Assembly: GCF_018388425.1 (NCBI RefSeq)
Contig: NZ_CP074406.1
Location: 1,426,001 to 1,490,000 of the forward strand
Direction: 5' to 3'
DNA from: Nocardioides faecalis
Lineage (GTDB): Bacteria; Actinomycetota; Actinomycetes; Propionibacteriales; Nocardioidaceae
DNA: 64,000 nucleotides
Part shown: one piece after another, positions 17,673-25,025 of the stretch
How positions within the stretch are numbered: position 1 is the stretch's first letter
Layout of the letters: each line of letters opens with the position of its first letter
The notes under the pieces: generated by a model
Seen by the model: only the letters and a program-made list of their open reading frames with translations
What the model was told of the DNA's origin: nothing
The model's database searches: none
Position numbers and translations under genes: made by a program

Positions 17673-17699
17673 CGGTCTCATGGCTGAGGATGACTGCCC

Positions 17700-18248
17700 A
17701 TGACCTCGTTCGAGCTGGTGGTGCTGGCCTTCGCGTTGGCGATGGACGCGGTGGCGGTCTCCCTCGCCGAAGGGCTGCAGCTGCGTCGCCCGCGTTGGCG
17801 CGACGCGCTGTTGCTGGCCGGGATGTTCGGTCTCTTCCAGGCCCTGATGCCGGTGCTCGGCTGGGTGCTCGCGTTCTGGTTCGCCGACGCCGTCTCCGCG
17901 GTGACTCCCTGGATCGCCTTCACGATGCTGACCCTGATCGGCGCCAAGATGCTCTGGGAGTCCTTCGGTGCGGACGAGGAGGAGGACGTGCCGAGCGTGG
18001 TCACGATGCGTTCGGTGCTGCCGCTGGCGATCGCCACCTCCATCGACGCCGCCGCCGTCGGCGTGACGTTCGGCGTGCTCGAGGTCGACGTGGCGCCGGC
18101 CGTGCTGCTGATCGGTGTCGTGACCTTCGTGCTCTCCCTCGGTGCCGTGTTCCTCGGCAGCCGGGTGGGGGAGCGGTTGGGTCGCGGGGCCACCGTCGTG
18201 GGCGGGCTGATCCTGATCGGTATCGGCGTGCGGGTCCTGCTCGGCTGA
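17700..18248 (+). CDS. mntP: manganese efflux pump MntP
   Basis: 182 residues with six predicted TM helices, the size and topology of MntP (DUF204) exporters that remove excess Mn2+ from the cytoplasm. The first repeat carries A-L-A-M-D-A-V-A-V-S-L-A-E-G near residue 14 and the second A-T-S-I-D-A-A-A-V-G-V near 117: the paired Asp residues D18 and D121 are the membrane-embedded acidic residues expected for metal transport. A short acidic loop (A-D-E-E-E-D-V) separates the two halves. A hairpin lies in the leader just upstream. The gene stands alone on its strand between glnE and the PAS protein. Confidence 0.92.
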   Translation: MTSFELVVLAFALAMDAVAVSLAEGLQLRRPRWRDALLLAGMFGLFQALMPVLGWVLAFWFADAVSAVTPWIAFTMLTLIGAKMLWESFGADEEEDVPSVVTMRSVLPLAIATSIDAAAVGVTFGVLEVDVAPAVLLIGVVTFVLSLGAVFLGSRVGERLGRGATVVGGLILIGIGVRVLLG

Positions 18249-18390
18249 GCCGGGACCGGCCCGCGTTCTCGGGACCATCGCAGCCAAGTCGGGAGGAGGT
18301 CCCGGGCTGAGACGTTCTCCTGCCAGGCTCATGGTCTGGTGGCCATAATGTGCGCGGGGGTGGGGATCCCGCAGACACGACGGAGGAGCG

Positions 18391-20502
18391 ATGGACACCC
18401 GAGTGCAGGGGACGGCTCCTCACGACGTCGGTGTGCGCGGCTACGACCAGGTGCGCATGGTCGTCGACGCCGTGCCCGGAGCGATCCTGGTCACGGACGC
18501 CTCGGGCCGGATCGTGCTGGCCAACCCCGAGGCCGAGCGCTCCTTCGGCTACACGCACGACGAGCTCCTCTCACTGACGGTGGAGAACCTGCTCCCCGAG
18601 CGGTTCCGCCTCGGTCACGCCGACCTGCGGGCCGCCTTCGCCCTGGCGCCGTCGCGCCGGCAGATGGGAACCGGCCGTGAGCTCTACGCCCGCCGCAAGG
18701 ACGGCAGCGAGCTGCCGGTGGAGATCGGGCTGAACCCGATCGTCATCGACGGCGAGCAGCACGTGATCGCCTCGGTCATCGACATCACCGAGCGGCTGCG
18801 GGCCCAACGCCTGGCCGAGGATGCGCGCGGTGACGGCATCCGCCGCTCGGTCCTCGACACCATCCCGGTCAGCACGCTGGTCACCGACGAGCGCGGCCGG
18901 ATCCTCAACGCCAACCCGGCCGCGCAGGTCCTGCTCGGCTACGAGCGCGACGAGCTGGTGGGGATGTCGCTCAACGACATCGACGGCGTCGGCCGCGACA
19001 TCTACGACGACGGGTCGCTGCTGGCCAGCGGCGCCGAGGTCGAGGACTACGAGTGGGTCTACCGGCACCGCTCCGGCGAGCTCGTCCCGGTGCAGCAGGC
19101 GATCGTCCGGTTGGATCCCGCCGCGACCGGCGGCGAGGCGTTCCTCGTGGTCTCCTACGACATCACCCACCGGATCGAGACCCGCGAGCACGTCGAGCAC
19201 CTCGCCTCCCACGACGCGCTCACGAACCTGCCCAACCGTTCGCTGCTGCTGCGCCACCTCGAGACGCTCCTGACGGACCTGCCGGACGACGGCAGGGAGC
19301 TGGTGCTCATCCTCTTCGACCTCGACCACTTCAAGCGGATCAACGACTCGCTCGGGCATCACGTCGGCGACGAGCTGCTCGTCGCGGTGGCCGACCGGTT
19401 GCGTGCGTGGACCCGCCGCGACGACTTCGTCGCCCGCCTCGGCGGCGACGAGTTCGTCATGGTCTTCCGGAGCGTGCGGCTCGGCGAGGAGCTCGACGCG
19501 CGGCTGCGCGAGCTCATGGCCGACCTGCTCGCGCCCGTGGTGGTCGACGGCTACGAGCTCGCCGTGACCGGCAGCGTCGGTGGCGCACGGTGCCCCCGCG
19601 ACGGCGTGGACGCCGGTGAGCTGCTCAAGCACGCCGACATCGCGATGTACCGCGCCAAGGCCTCGGGCCGCAACGAGCTGCAGTGGTTCGAGCCGCACAT
19701 GATGGAGGAGAACCGCGACCGGCTGGCCCTCTCCGCCGCGTTGCGCCAGGCGCTGGACCGCCCCGACCTCGGCGAGCTCTCGGTGGCCTACCAGCCGCAG
19801 CTGGACCTGCGCACCGGAGAGATGGTCGGCGTCGAGGCGTTGGCGCGCTGGCGCAGCACCACGATGGGCCAGGTCCCGCCCGACACCTTCGTCGCCGTCG
19901 CAGAGGACGGCGGCATGATCTCCCGCCTCGGCGGCTGGGTGCTGCGCACGGCGTGCGCGGACCTGGCCCTCATGCAGGACCGGCTGGACCGCAAGCTGCG
20001 CCTGGCGGTCAACGTCTCACCTCGCCAGATGCGGGGGACGGCCTGGCTGGAGGAGATTGCGGAGGCGCTGGAGCACAGCGGCATCGCTCCCGAGCAGCTC
20101 GAGGTGGAGATCACGGAGGGCATGCTCATCGAGGACCACGTCGACACGGTGGCGATGCTGACCGCGCTGCGGCGCCTCGGCGTCACGATCGTGGTCGACG
20201 ACTTCGGCCGCGGCTACAGCAGCCTCGCCTACCTGACCCGGTTCCCGATCGACAAGATCAAGATCGACCGGTCCTTCGTCCAGGCGATCACCGCCGTCGA
20301 GGAGTCAGCCGCGATCGTCGACGCGATCATCGTGATGGCCCACGCCCTGGGGATGAGCGTCGTCGCGGAGGGTGTGGAGACCGAGGTCCAGGAGCGCTAC
20401 CTGCGCAAGCGGGGGTGCGACGAGGTGCAGGGCTACCGCTACAGCCCCGGCGTCCCGCTGCGCGCGGTCGTCGAGGTGGCCAAGCGGCTCGACCAGGCCT
20501 GA
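18391..20502 (+). CDS. PAS-PAS-GGDEF-EAL c-di-GMP signalling protein
   Basis: 703 residues, no TM helix, so a soluble sensor. ATG 18391 follows GGAGGAG at the right distance, and TAATGT at about 18346 could be the -10 box. Two PAS domains (about 18-140 and 150-260; first with V-D-A-V-P-G-A-I-L-V-T-D, second with D-T-I-P-V-S-T-L-V-T-D) precede GGDEF (H-D-A-L-T-N-L-P-N-R near 271, R-L-G-G-D-E-F near 350) and EAL (V-G-V-E-A-L-A-R-W near 481, E-V-E-I-T-E, V-V-D-D-F-G-R-G-Y-S-S, I-K-I-D-R-S, V-A-E-G-V-E-T). All catalytic motifs for both cyclase and phosphodiesterase look intact. The PAS ligand (haem, flavin or none) cannot be told. Confidence 0.93.
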   Translation: MDTRVQGTAPHDVGVRGYDQVRMVVDAVPGAILVTDASGRIVLANPEAERSFGYTHDELLSLTVENLLPERFRLGHADLRAAFALAPSRRQMGTGRELYARRKDGSELPVEIGLNPIVIDGEQHVIASVIDITERLRAQRLAEDARGDGIRRSVLDTIPVSTLVTDERGRILNANPAAQVLLGYERDELVGMSLNDIDGVGRDIYDDGSLLASGAEVEDYEWVYRHRSGELVPVQQAIVRLDPAATGGEAFLVVSYDITHRIETREHVEHLASHDALTNLPNRSLLLRHLETLLTDLPDDGRELVLILFDLDHFKRINDSLGHHVGDELLVAVADRLRAWTRRDDFVARLGGDEFVMVFRSVRLGEELDARLRELMADLLAPVVVDGYELAVTGSVGGARCPRDGVDAGELLKHADIAMYRAKASGRNELQWFEPHMMEENRDRLALSAALRQALDRPDLGELSVAYQPQLDLRTGEMVGVEALARWRSTTMGQVPPDTFVAVAEDGGMISRLGGWVLRTACADLALMQDRLDRKLRLAVNVSPRQMRGTAWLEEIAEALEHSGIAPEQLEVEITEGMLIEDHVDTVAMLTALRRLGVTIVVDDFGRGYSSLAYLTRFPIDKIKIDRSFVQAITAVEESAAIVDAIIVMAHALGMSVVAEGVETEVQERYLRKRGCDEVQGYRYSPGVPLRAVVEVAKRLDQA

Positions 20503-20520
20503 GCGACCCGGCCGCGGCCC

Positions 20521-20562
20521 CGGACCTGAGCCACCGGACCTGAGCCACCGGACCTGAGCCAC
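20521..20562. repeat. three 14-bp tandem repeats between convergent genes
   Basis: CGGACCTGAGCCAC is repeated three times without change (20521-20534, 20535-20548, 20549-20562) in the 79-bp gap between the converging PAS-GGDEF-EAL and acyl-CoA dehydrogenase genes. There are too few copies and no spacers for CRISPR. It may be a slippage product or part of a bidirectional termination region. Confidence 0.9.
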
Positions 20563-20581
20563 CGGCCAGGAGCGCGGGGCC

Positions 20582-21781
20582 TCAGTAGCTCTTCGGCAGC
20601 CCGAGCATCTGGGTGCCGATGTGGGCGAGCACCAGCTCCTCGGCGACCGGGATGTTCTTGGCGATACGGGCGTCGCGGAAGATGCGTTCGATCGGGTACT
20701 CCTTGGAGTACGCCATGCCGCCGAAGGTCTGGAAGGCCTGGTTCGCCGCCTCCCAGCCGACCTGCGCGCCGGTGAGCTTCGCGACGTTGGCCTCGTTGCC
20801 GCACGGCCGGCCCTGGTCGAAGAGCCACGCGGCCTTGTAGGTCATCAGCCTTCCCAGCTCGGCCTTCGCCTTGAGCTGGGCCAGCGGGAACTGCAGCGCC
20901 TGGTTGGCGCCGATCGGACGGCCGAAGACCACCCGTTCCTTGGCGTAGTCCGCGGCGATGCGCAGCGCGGCGTCGGCGGTGCCGACACCGCCGGCGGCGG
21001 CCAGGACGCGCTCCGGGTTCAACACGTCCCACAGCACCGCGAAGCCGGCGTCGACCTCGCCGAGGACGTTGCCGGCGGGCACCCTGACGTCGTCGAGGAA
21101 CACCTGGCTGGAGTGCAGGATGTTGCTGCCCATCTTCGGGATCGGCGTGTAGGAGAGGGTGCCCGCGGCGAGCGCCTCCTTCACGTCGATCAGGAACAGG
21201 GTGAACCCCGCCGTCCGGGGAAGGCCGCGCTCCTTGGTCTCGTCCGCGGCGATGGTGCGGGTGACCGCGACCATCCAGTCCGCGTTCTCCACGTTGGAGA
21301 TCCAGACCTTCTGGCCCTTGACCAAGAAGTCGCCCGGTCGCTCCGGGTCCGGGCGCGCCGCGGTCTTGATCTCGATGGCGTTGCTGCCGGCGTCGGGCTC
21401 GGTCAGCGCGAGACAGAACTGCAGCCGGCCCTCGGCCAGGCCGGGCAGGATCCGCTGCTTCTGCTCCTCGGTGCCGTGCCGGGTCAGCGTCATCGCACCG
21501 AACCCGGGGGTGGTGACGTAGAAGAAGGTGCCCGCCACACCGCCGGAGGCGCACAGGGTCATGTTCGCCACGGCCAGCTCGAGCAGGCCCTGACCGCCGC
21601 CGCCGTACTCCTCGGGGATGCACAGGCCGAACCAGCCGCCGCTGCCGAGGTCGTCGAAGACCTCCTGCGGGAAGCGGTGCTCCTCCTCGCAGCGCGACCA
21701 GTAGGCATGGTCGTACTTGGCGGCGACGGCGCCGACACCCTCGGCGACGGCGAGGGCGGAGTCGGGAAGGTCGAAGTCCAT
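20582..21781 (-). CDS. acyl-CoA dehydrogenase
   Basis: 399 residues, full-length FAD-dependent acyl-CoA dehydrogenase introducing the alpha-beta double bond in an acyl-CoA. Motifs: I-P-E-E-Y-G-G-G-G near 54, C-L-A-L-T-E-P-D-A-G-S-N (FAD/substrate loop) near 126, K-V-W-I-S-N near 162, R-I-A-A-D-Y-A-K-E-R-V-V-F-G-R-P-I near 280, and G-G-M-A-Y-S-K-E-Y-P-I-E-R-I-F-R-D-A-R with the likely catalytic Glu of the MCAD type. The acyl chain specificity is unknown. It lies 28 nt after the MpaB-family gene and should be in the same transcript, controlled by the divergent TetR regulator. Confidence 0.93.
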   Translation of the reverse strand: MDFDLPDSALAVAEGVGAVAAKYDHAYWSRCEEEHRFPQEVFDDLGSGGWFGLCIPEEYGGGGQGLLELAVANMTLCASGGVAGTFFYVTTPGFGAMTLTRHGTEEQKQRILPGLAEGRLQFCLALTEPDAGSNAIEIKTAARPDPERPGDFLVKGQKVWISNVENADWMVAVTRTIAADETKERGLPRTAGFTLFLIDVKEALAAGTLSYTPIPKMGSNILHSSQVFLDDVRVPAGNVLGEVDAGFAVLWDVLNPERVLAAAGGVGTADAALRIAADYAKERVVFGRPIGANQALQFPLAQLKAKAELGRLMTYKAAWLFDQGRPCGNEANVAKLTGAQVGWEAANQAFQTFGGMAYSKEYPIERIFRDARIAKNIPVAEELVLAHIGTQMLGLPKSY

Positions 21782-21809
21782 GGAGGCTCCAGGTTGGTCG
21801 AGGATCGGC

Positions 21810-22715
21810 TCAGAGCAGCGGCCGGCCGAGCCGGCGGCGGATCCGCAGGTCGGTCAGCCACAGGTTGAACGGGAAGATGCGCAGGGCGCGCGGGCAGCGC
21901 CGCTCGACGGCGCCGAGGGCCCGCAGCAACCGCTCGAAGCGGGCCTGCTGGCGCGCGCTCCACGGCAGGTCGAGGGCCTCGCGGAACAGCGGGGGCAGGA
22001 ACCCGGTGGTCACGAACACCACGAAGGGGGCCGCGAGGCGGAGAGGGCGCGGGAAGTTCTGCAGCGTGGTCAGCGTGATCAGGAAGGCGGCGACGTCGGG
22101 GTCGATGGCGACCTCGGCCAGCGACTGCTCCCAGTAGCGGGCGAAGGCGTCCCGGTCGGCGGGCCATGCCTCGGCAGGCATCTGCAGCGTCGTGCCGAAG
22201 CGGGCACAGTGCGCGTAGAGGGCGTCGGCCTCGGCCTCGGGGAGCGGCCCGTGCATCTTCTCGATGATGTCGACGGTGCCGTAGTACAGGCAGGCAGCCA
22301 CCCAGGTCTGCAGCCGCGGGTCCATCGCGCGGTACTCCACCGGCTCGCCCTCGCGGGAGTAGACCTGCGCGTGCTGGCCGTTGACCGCCTTGCGGAACGC
22401 GGTGTGTTCGGCCTCGGTCCCCAGCATCGCCACCGCGAGGTAGGTGAACGTGGTCCGGGCGCGCTTGAACGGCCGCTTCATCGCGGAGCCGTCGTGCACC
22501 CGGCTGTTCATCACTCCGTGACCGACCCCGGGCCACGCCAGCTGCATGATGACGTTCGCCGGGCCGGCGAGGTTGGCGCCGAGGCCGGAGAGGTGAGGAC
22601 GGATGTCGAAGCCGGCGGGCACCGGCACGTCGCGCCGCCCACGCACCGACGGCGAGGTCGGCGGCGGCGATGCCGGGAGGACCGCGGTGCTGCTCGGCTC
22701 CACCTGACTGGTCAC
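21810..22715 (-). CDS. MpaB-family (DUF2236) oxygenase-like protein
   Basis: 301 residues from GTG 22715, chosen because AGAGGAG lies 6-7 nt before it; an upstream in-frame start would run through the operator. The DUF2236/MpaB family includes latex-clearing and mycophenolic-acid side-chain oxygenases and many uncharacterised haem proteins. Seen here: G-P-A-N-V-I-M-Q-L-A-W-P-G-V-G near 52, R-A-R-T-T-F-T-Y-L near 85, the likely haem-ligand His in V-N-G-Q-H-A-Q-V near 113, and Y-Y-G-T-V-D near 145. No signal peptide or TM helix is clear. Pairing with an acyl-CoA dehydrogenase under TetR control suggests degradation of a hydrophobic compound; that is inference. Confidence 0.82.
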   Translation of the reverse strand: MTSQVEPSSTAVLPASPPPTSPSVRGRRDVPVPAGFDIRPHLSGLGANLAGPANVIMQLAWPGVGHGVMNSRVHDGSAMKRPFKRARTTFTYLAVAMLGTEAEHTAFRKAVNGQHAQVYSREGEPVEYRAMDPRLQTWVAACLYYGTVDIIEKMHGPLPEAEADALYAHCARFGTTLQMPAEAWPADRDAFARYWEQSLAEVAIDPDVAAFLITLTTLQNFPRPLRLAAPFVVFVTTGFLPPLFREALDLPWSARQQARFERLLRALGAVERRCPRALRIFPFNLWLTDLRIRRRLGRPLL

Positions 22716-22753
22716 GGGGATCTCCTCTCGGGCGGGCTCGGCGCCGGCGCCCA

Positions 22754-22784
22754 CCCTACTATTGGCACAGCGCCAATAGTAGGG
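22754..22784. promoter_or_regulatory. perfect palindromic TetR operator
   Basis: Left arm CCCTACTATTGGC (22754-22766) and right arm GCCAATAGTAGGG (22772-22784) are exact inverted repeats around a 5-nt centre, in the 77-bp divergent region between the MpaB-family gene and the TetR gene. Each arm reads TACTAT, a good -10 box, on its 5' side, and TAGGGT at 22780-22785 is 7 nt before the TetR ATG. A bound repressor would therefore cover both promoters. Confidence 0.85.
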
Positions 22785-22792
22785 TCGTGGAC

Positions 22793-23401
22793 ATGGGACC
22801 TGCGGCCGCCGAGCACCCCGTACGTCGACGTCTCGACCCCGACGTACGCCGTGAGCAGCTGCTGGTGGCCGCGGAGAGGCTCTTCGCCGAGCGGCCCTAC
22901 TCGGCGGTGTCCGCCACCGAGATCGCCCGCGCCGCGGGCGTCGCTCGCGGGCTGCTCAACCACTACTTCGGCGACAAGCGCGGCCTCTACCTGGAGGTGG
23001 TGCGCCGGGCCGCGCTGCTGCCCGAGATCGCCGACACCCCGCTGCCGAGCGGCCCGCTGGACACCCGGGTCGACGTGGCGGTGCACTGGTTCCTGGAGTC
23101 GATCACCCCGCAGCGCGCCAGCTACCTGACCGTGCGTGCCGCGGAGGGTGTCGGCGAGGACGCGGAGGTCCGCGCCATCCTCGACGAGGCGCACGACCTG
23201 GCGGCGCGGCGTGTGCTGGAGATGGTCGGCGGTGGCGTCGACGACCCTGCGCAGCGGGCGGCGGTGCGGGCCTACGGCGAGCTCGCCCGCGGTGCGCTGC
23301 GGGAGTTCTCGCGCGAGGGCGCGCTCAGCAGGGAGCAGGCTCACCTGCTGCTGCGCGAGGCGCTGCTGGCGATCGTGCAGCAGGTCCTGCCCCGCCTCTG
23401 A
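22793..23401 (+). CDS. TetR/AcrR family transcriptional regulator
   Basis: 202 residues. The helix-turn-helix is at about 21-62: R-E-Q-L-L-V-A-A-E-R-L-F-A, A-V-S-A-T-E-I-A-R-A-A-G-V-A-R-G-L-L-N-H-Y-F-G-D-K, a textbook TetR N-terminus. The rest is an all-helical ligand-binding domain without a known signature. ATG 22793 is preceded at 7 nt by TAGGGT; a GTG two codons upstream is an alternative. It is divergent from the MpaB/acyl-CoA dehydrogenase operon and next to a perfect 31-bp palindrome, so it very likely represses both that operon and itself. The ligand may be an acyl-CoA or the operon's substrate (inference). Confidence 0.93.
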   Translation: MGPAAAEHPVRRRLDPDVRREQLLVAAERLFAERPYSAVSATEIARAAGVARGLLNHYFGDKRGLYLEVVRRAALLPEIADTPLPSGPLDTRVDVAVHWFLESITPQRASYLTVRAAEGVGEDAEVRAILDEAHDLAARRVLEMVGGGVDDPAQRAAVRAYGELARGALREFSREGALSREQAHLLLREALLAIVQQVLPRL

Positions 23402-23467
23402 GCGGGCACACCGGGGTCGGGCACCGGGGTCGTGCACCCCTGCACCCCTGTGCCCTGTGCCCTGTGC

Positions 23468-24880
23468 TCAGAGATCGCTGAGCCAGTGCGCGGGGGTCAT
23501 TCCGCGATCGCCGTGCTTGACCTCGTACATCGCCCGGTCCGCGTTGTGCAGCAACGAGCGGACGGTGCACTCGCCGTCGGAGATGGCAAGACCGACGCTC
23601 GCGGTGATCCGGTCGAACGGCGCGTCGGCCGCGTCGCCGTACGGCGCGGCGACCGCGTCGCGCACCCGATCGGCGAACACGCGCAGCGCCTCCTCGTCGG
23701 GCGCGTCGAGGTGGACCAGGACGAACTCGTCGCCCCCGATGCGGGCGACCGTGTCCCGCGGGCCCGCGACCCGACGCAGCCGTCGGGCGATCTCGACGAG
23801 CAACAGGTCCCCCTCCCCGTGACCCCAGCCGTCGTTGACCTTCTTGAAGCCGTTGAGGTCGATGAACACCACCCCGACCGCGGTGCCCTCGCGTCGGCAC
23901 CGGTCCAGTGCGGTCTGCAGGCGCTCGGTGAGCAGGGCCCGGTTGGCCAGCCCGGTCAACGGGTCGTGCTGGGCCAGGTGGCGCAACCGGGTGATCAGCA
24001 CGGTCCGGGAGTCGCGCATCAGCGCCAGGGTCAGCACGATCACGGTCAGGCTGCCGACCATCGCCTGCGCCAGGAGCGCCCGCGTGCGCGGCGGGAACCC
24101 CTCGAAGACGCCCTGGTCGTCGAGCCCGGCCGTCACGATCGCCACGCCGGCCACCAGCACGAAGACCGACCCGCTGGTCGTGGAGTACCGCAGGGCGACC
24201 CACATCGCGGGCAGCGGGGCCAGGAAGGCCAGCGGCAGGCCGTTGTTGAACCACAGCACCGCAGCGAACACGGCCGTGACGAGCACCGCGCTGGCCACGG
24301 CCTCCGCCAGTCGAGCAGGGGAGGGCAGCCGTGGCGGCCAGCTCGTCTCCCGCAGCCGCAGCCCGACCGCGACCACCGCCAGCGCGGTGACCGCGTTGCG
24401 CACCGCGTAGTGCAGCGCGCTCATGTGCAACCGGTCGTCACCGGCCCAGGCGAAGTACATGGCGGCCAGTGCGGAGGAGACCACGCTGGCGACACCCACC
24501 GCGAGCACGAGCCGGGCGAGGTCGACCGGCTCACGCAGGCACGCCTCCCGTGACTCACCCCCTCGGCGGGTGAGCAGCCACACCGACACGCCCGTGAAGG
24601 TCAGGCCGACCGGCGTGAACCAGATCGCCGACACGCCGTCGACCGCCCAGGAGGTCAGGGCGGTGACCAGGGTCAGCGCGGCCCAGTGCGCCGCACCGGC
24701 GCGCCCGCCGAGGCGCTGCGCGTGCAGACCCCACAGGACCGAGACCGCCGCGGCGGGCCAGATCAGCGAGATCTGGGTCGCGTCGTCGACCTTCGTGGCA
24801 CGGCCGGAGAGCACGCACACCACATACACCGCCGCGTAGGCGAGCGCGCTCCACAGAGCCTTCCCCGGGCGTCCCACCAC
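23468..24880 (-). CDS. MASE1-GGDEF diguanylate cyclase
   Basis: 470 residues from GTG 24880, chosen because GGGGAG lies 6 nt before it and because the 22 codons between it and an earlier GTG (24946) have third bases unlike the rest of the gene. Eight or nine TM helices form a MASE1-like sensor (about 8-300; I-S-L-I-W-P-A-A-A near 37). The GGDEF domain follows: D-P-L-T-G-L-A-N-R near 307, F-I-D-L-N-G-F-K-K-V-N-D near 340 and the intact active site R-I-G-G-D-E-F near 380. There is no EAL domain, so it should only make c-di-GMP. The signal sensed is unknown. Confidence 0.9.
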   Translation of the reverse strand: MVGRPGKALWSALAYAAVYVVCVLSGRATKVDDATQISLIWPAAAVSVLWGLHAQRLGGRAGAAHWAALTLVTALTSWAVDGVSAIWFTPVGLTFTGVSVWLLTRRGGESREACLREPVDLARLVLAVGVASVVSSALAAMYFAWAGDDRLHMSALHYAVRNAVTALAVVAVGLRLRETSWPPRLPSPARLAEAVASAVLVTAVFAAVLWFNNGLPLAFLAPLPAMWVALRYSTTSGSVFVLVAGVAIVTAGLDDQGVFEGFPPRTRALLAQAMVGSLTVIVLTLALMRDSRTVLITRLRHLAQHDPLTGLANRALLTERLQTALDRCRREGTAVGVVFIDLNGFKKVNDGWGHGEGDLLLVEIARRLRRVAGPRDTVARIGGDEFVLVHLDAPDEEALRVFADRVRDAVAAPYGDAADAPFDRITASVGLAISDGECTVRSLLHNADRAMYEVKHGDRGMTPAHWLSDL

Positions 24881-24922
24881 GCCACGCTCCCCATCCGTCG
24901 AAGTGCCTGCGGTCCCAACTAC

Positions 24923-24979
24923 CGCGTCACCCCAACGACGCGACACGCCTCAAGTGACGCGGTGACCGGCGGTGACGCG
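24923..24979. promoter_or_regulatory. repeated GTGACGCG sites in a divergent region
   Basis: CGCGTCAC (24923-24930) is the inverted form of GTGACGCG at 24954-24961 and 24972-24979. The three copies lie in the 145-bp region between the divergent MASE1-GGDEF and zinc-ribbon SDR genes. This could be a regulator binding cluster; no regulator gene adjoins it. Confidence 0.4.
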
Positions 24980-25025
24980 TGCCGGGGATGGAGGTCGGCG
25001 ACGCGGGGCCACGTACCATGCGCCG

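Noticed and set aside
14022..18398. Very long minus-strand open frame (about 1450 codons) opposite glnE and mntP
   Set aside because: It lies antisense to well-supported genes, its translation is rich in Gly/Ala/Arg/His/Gln without any domain, and such frames are normal in DNA with G/C at nearly every third position.
20521..20562. Short direct repeats as a CRISPR array
   Set aside because: Units are 14 bp, head to tail without spacers, with no cas genes near.
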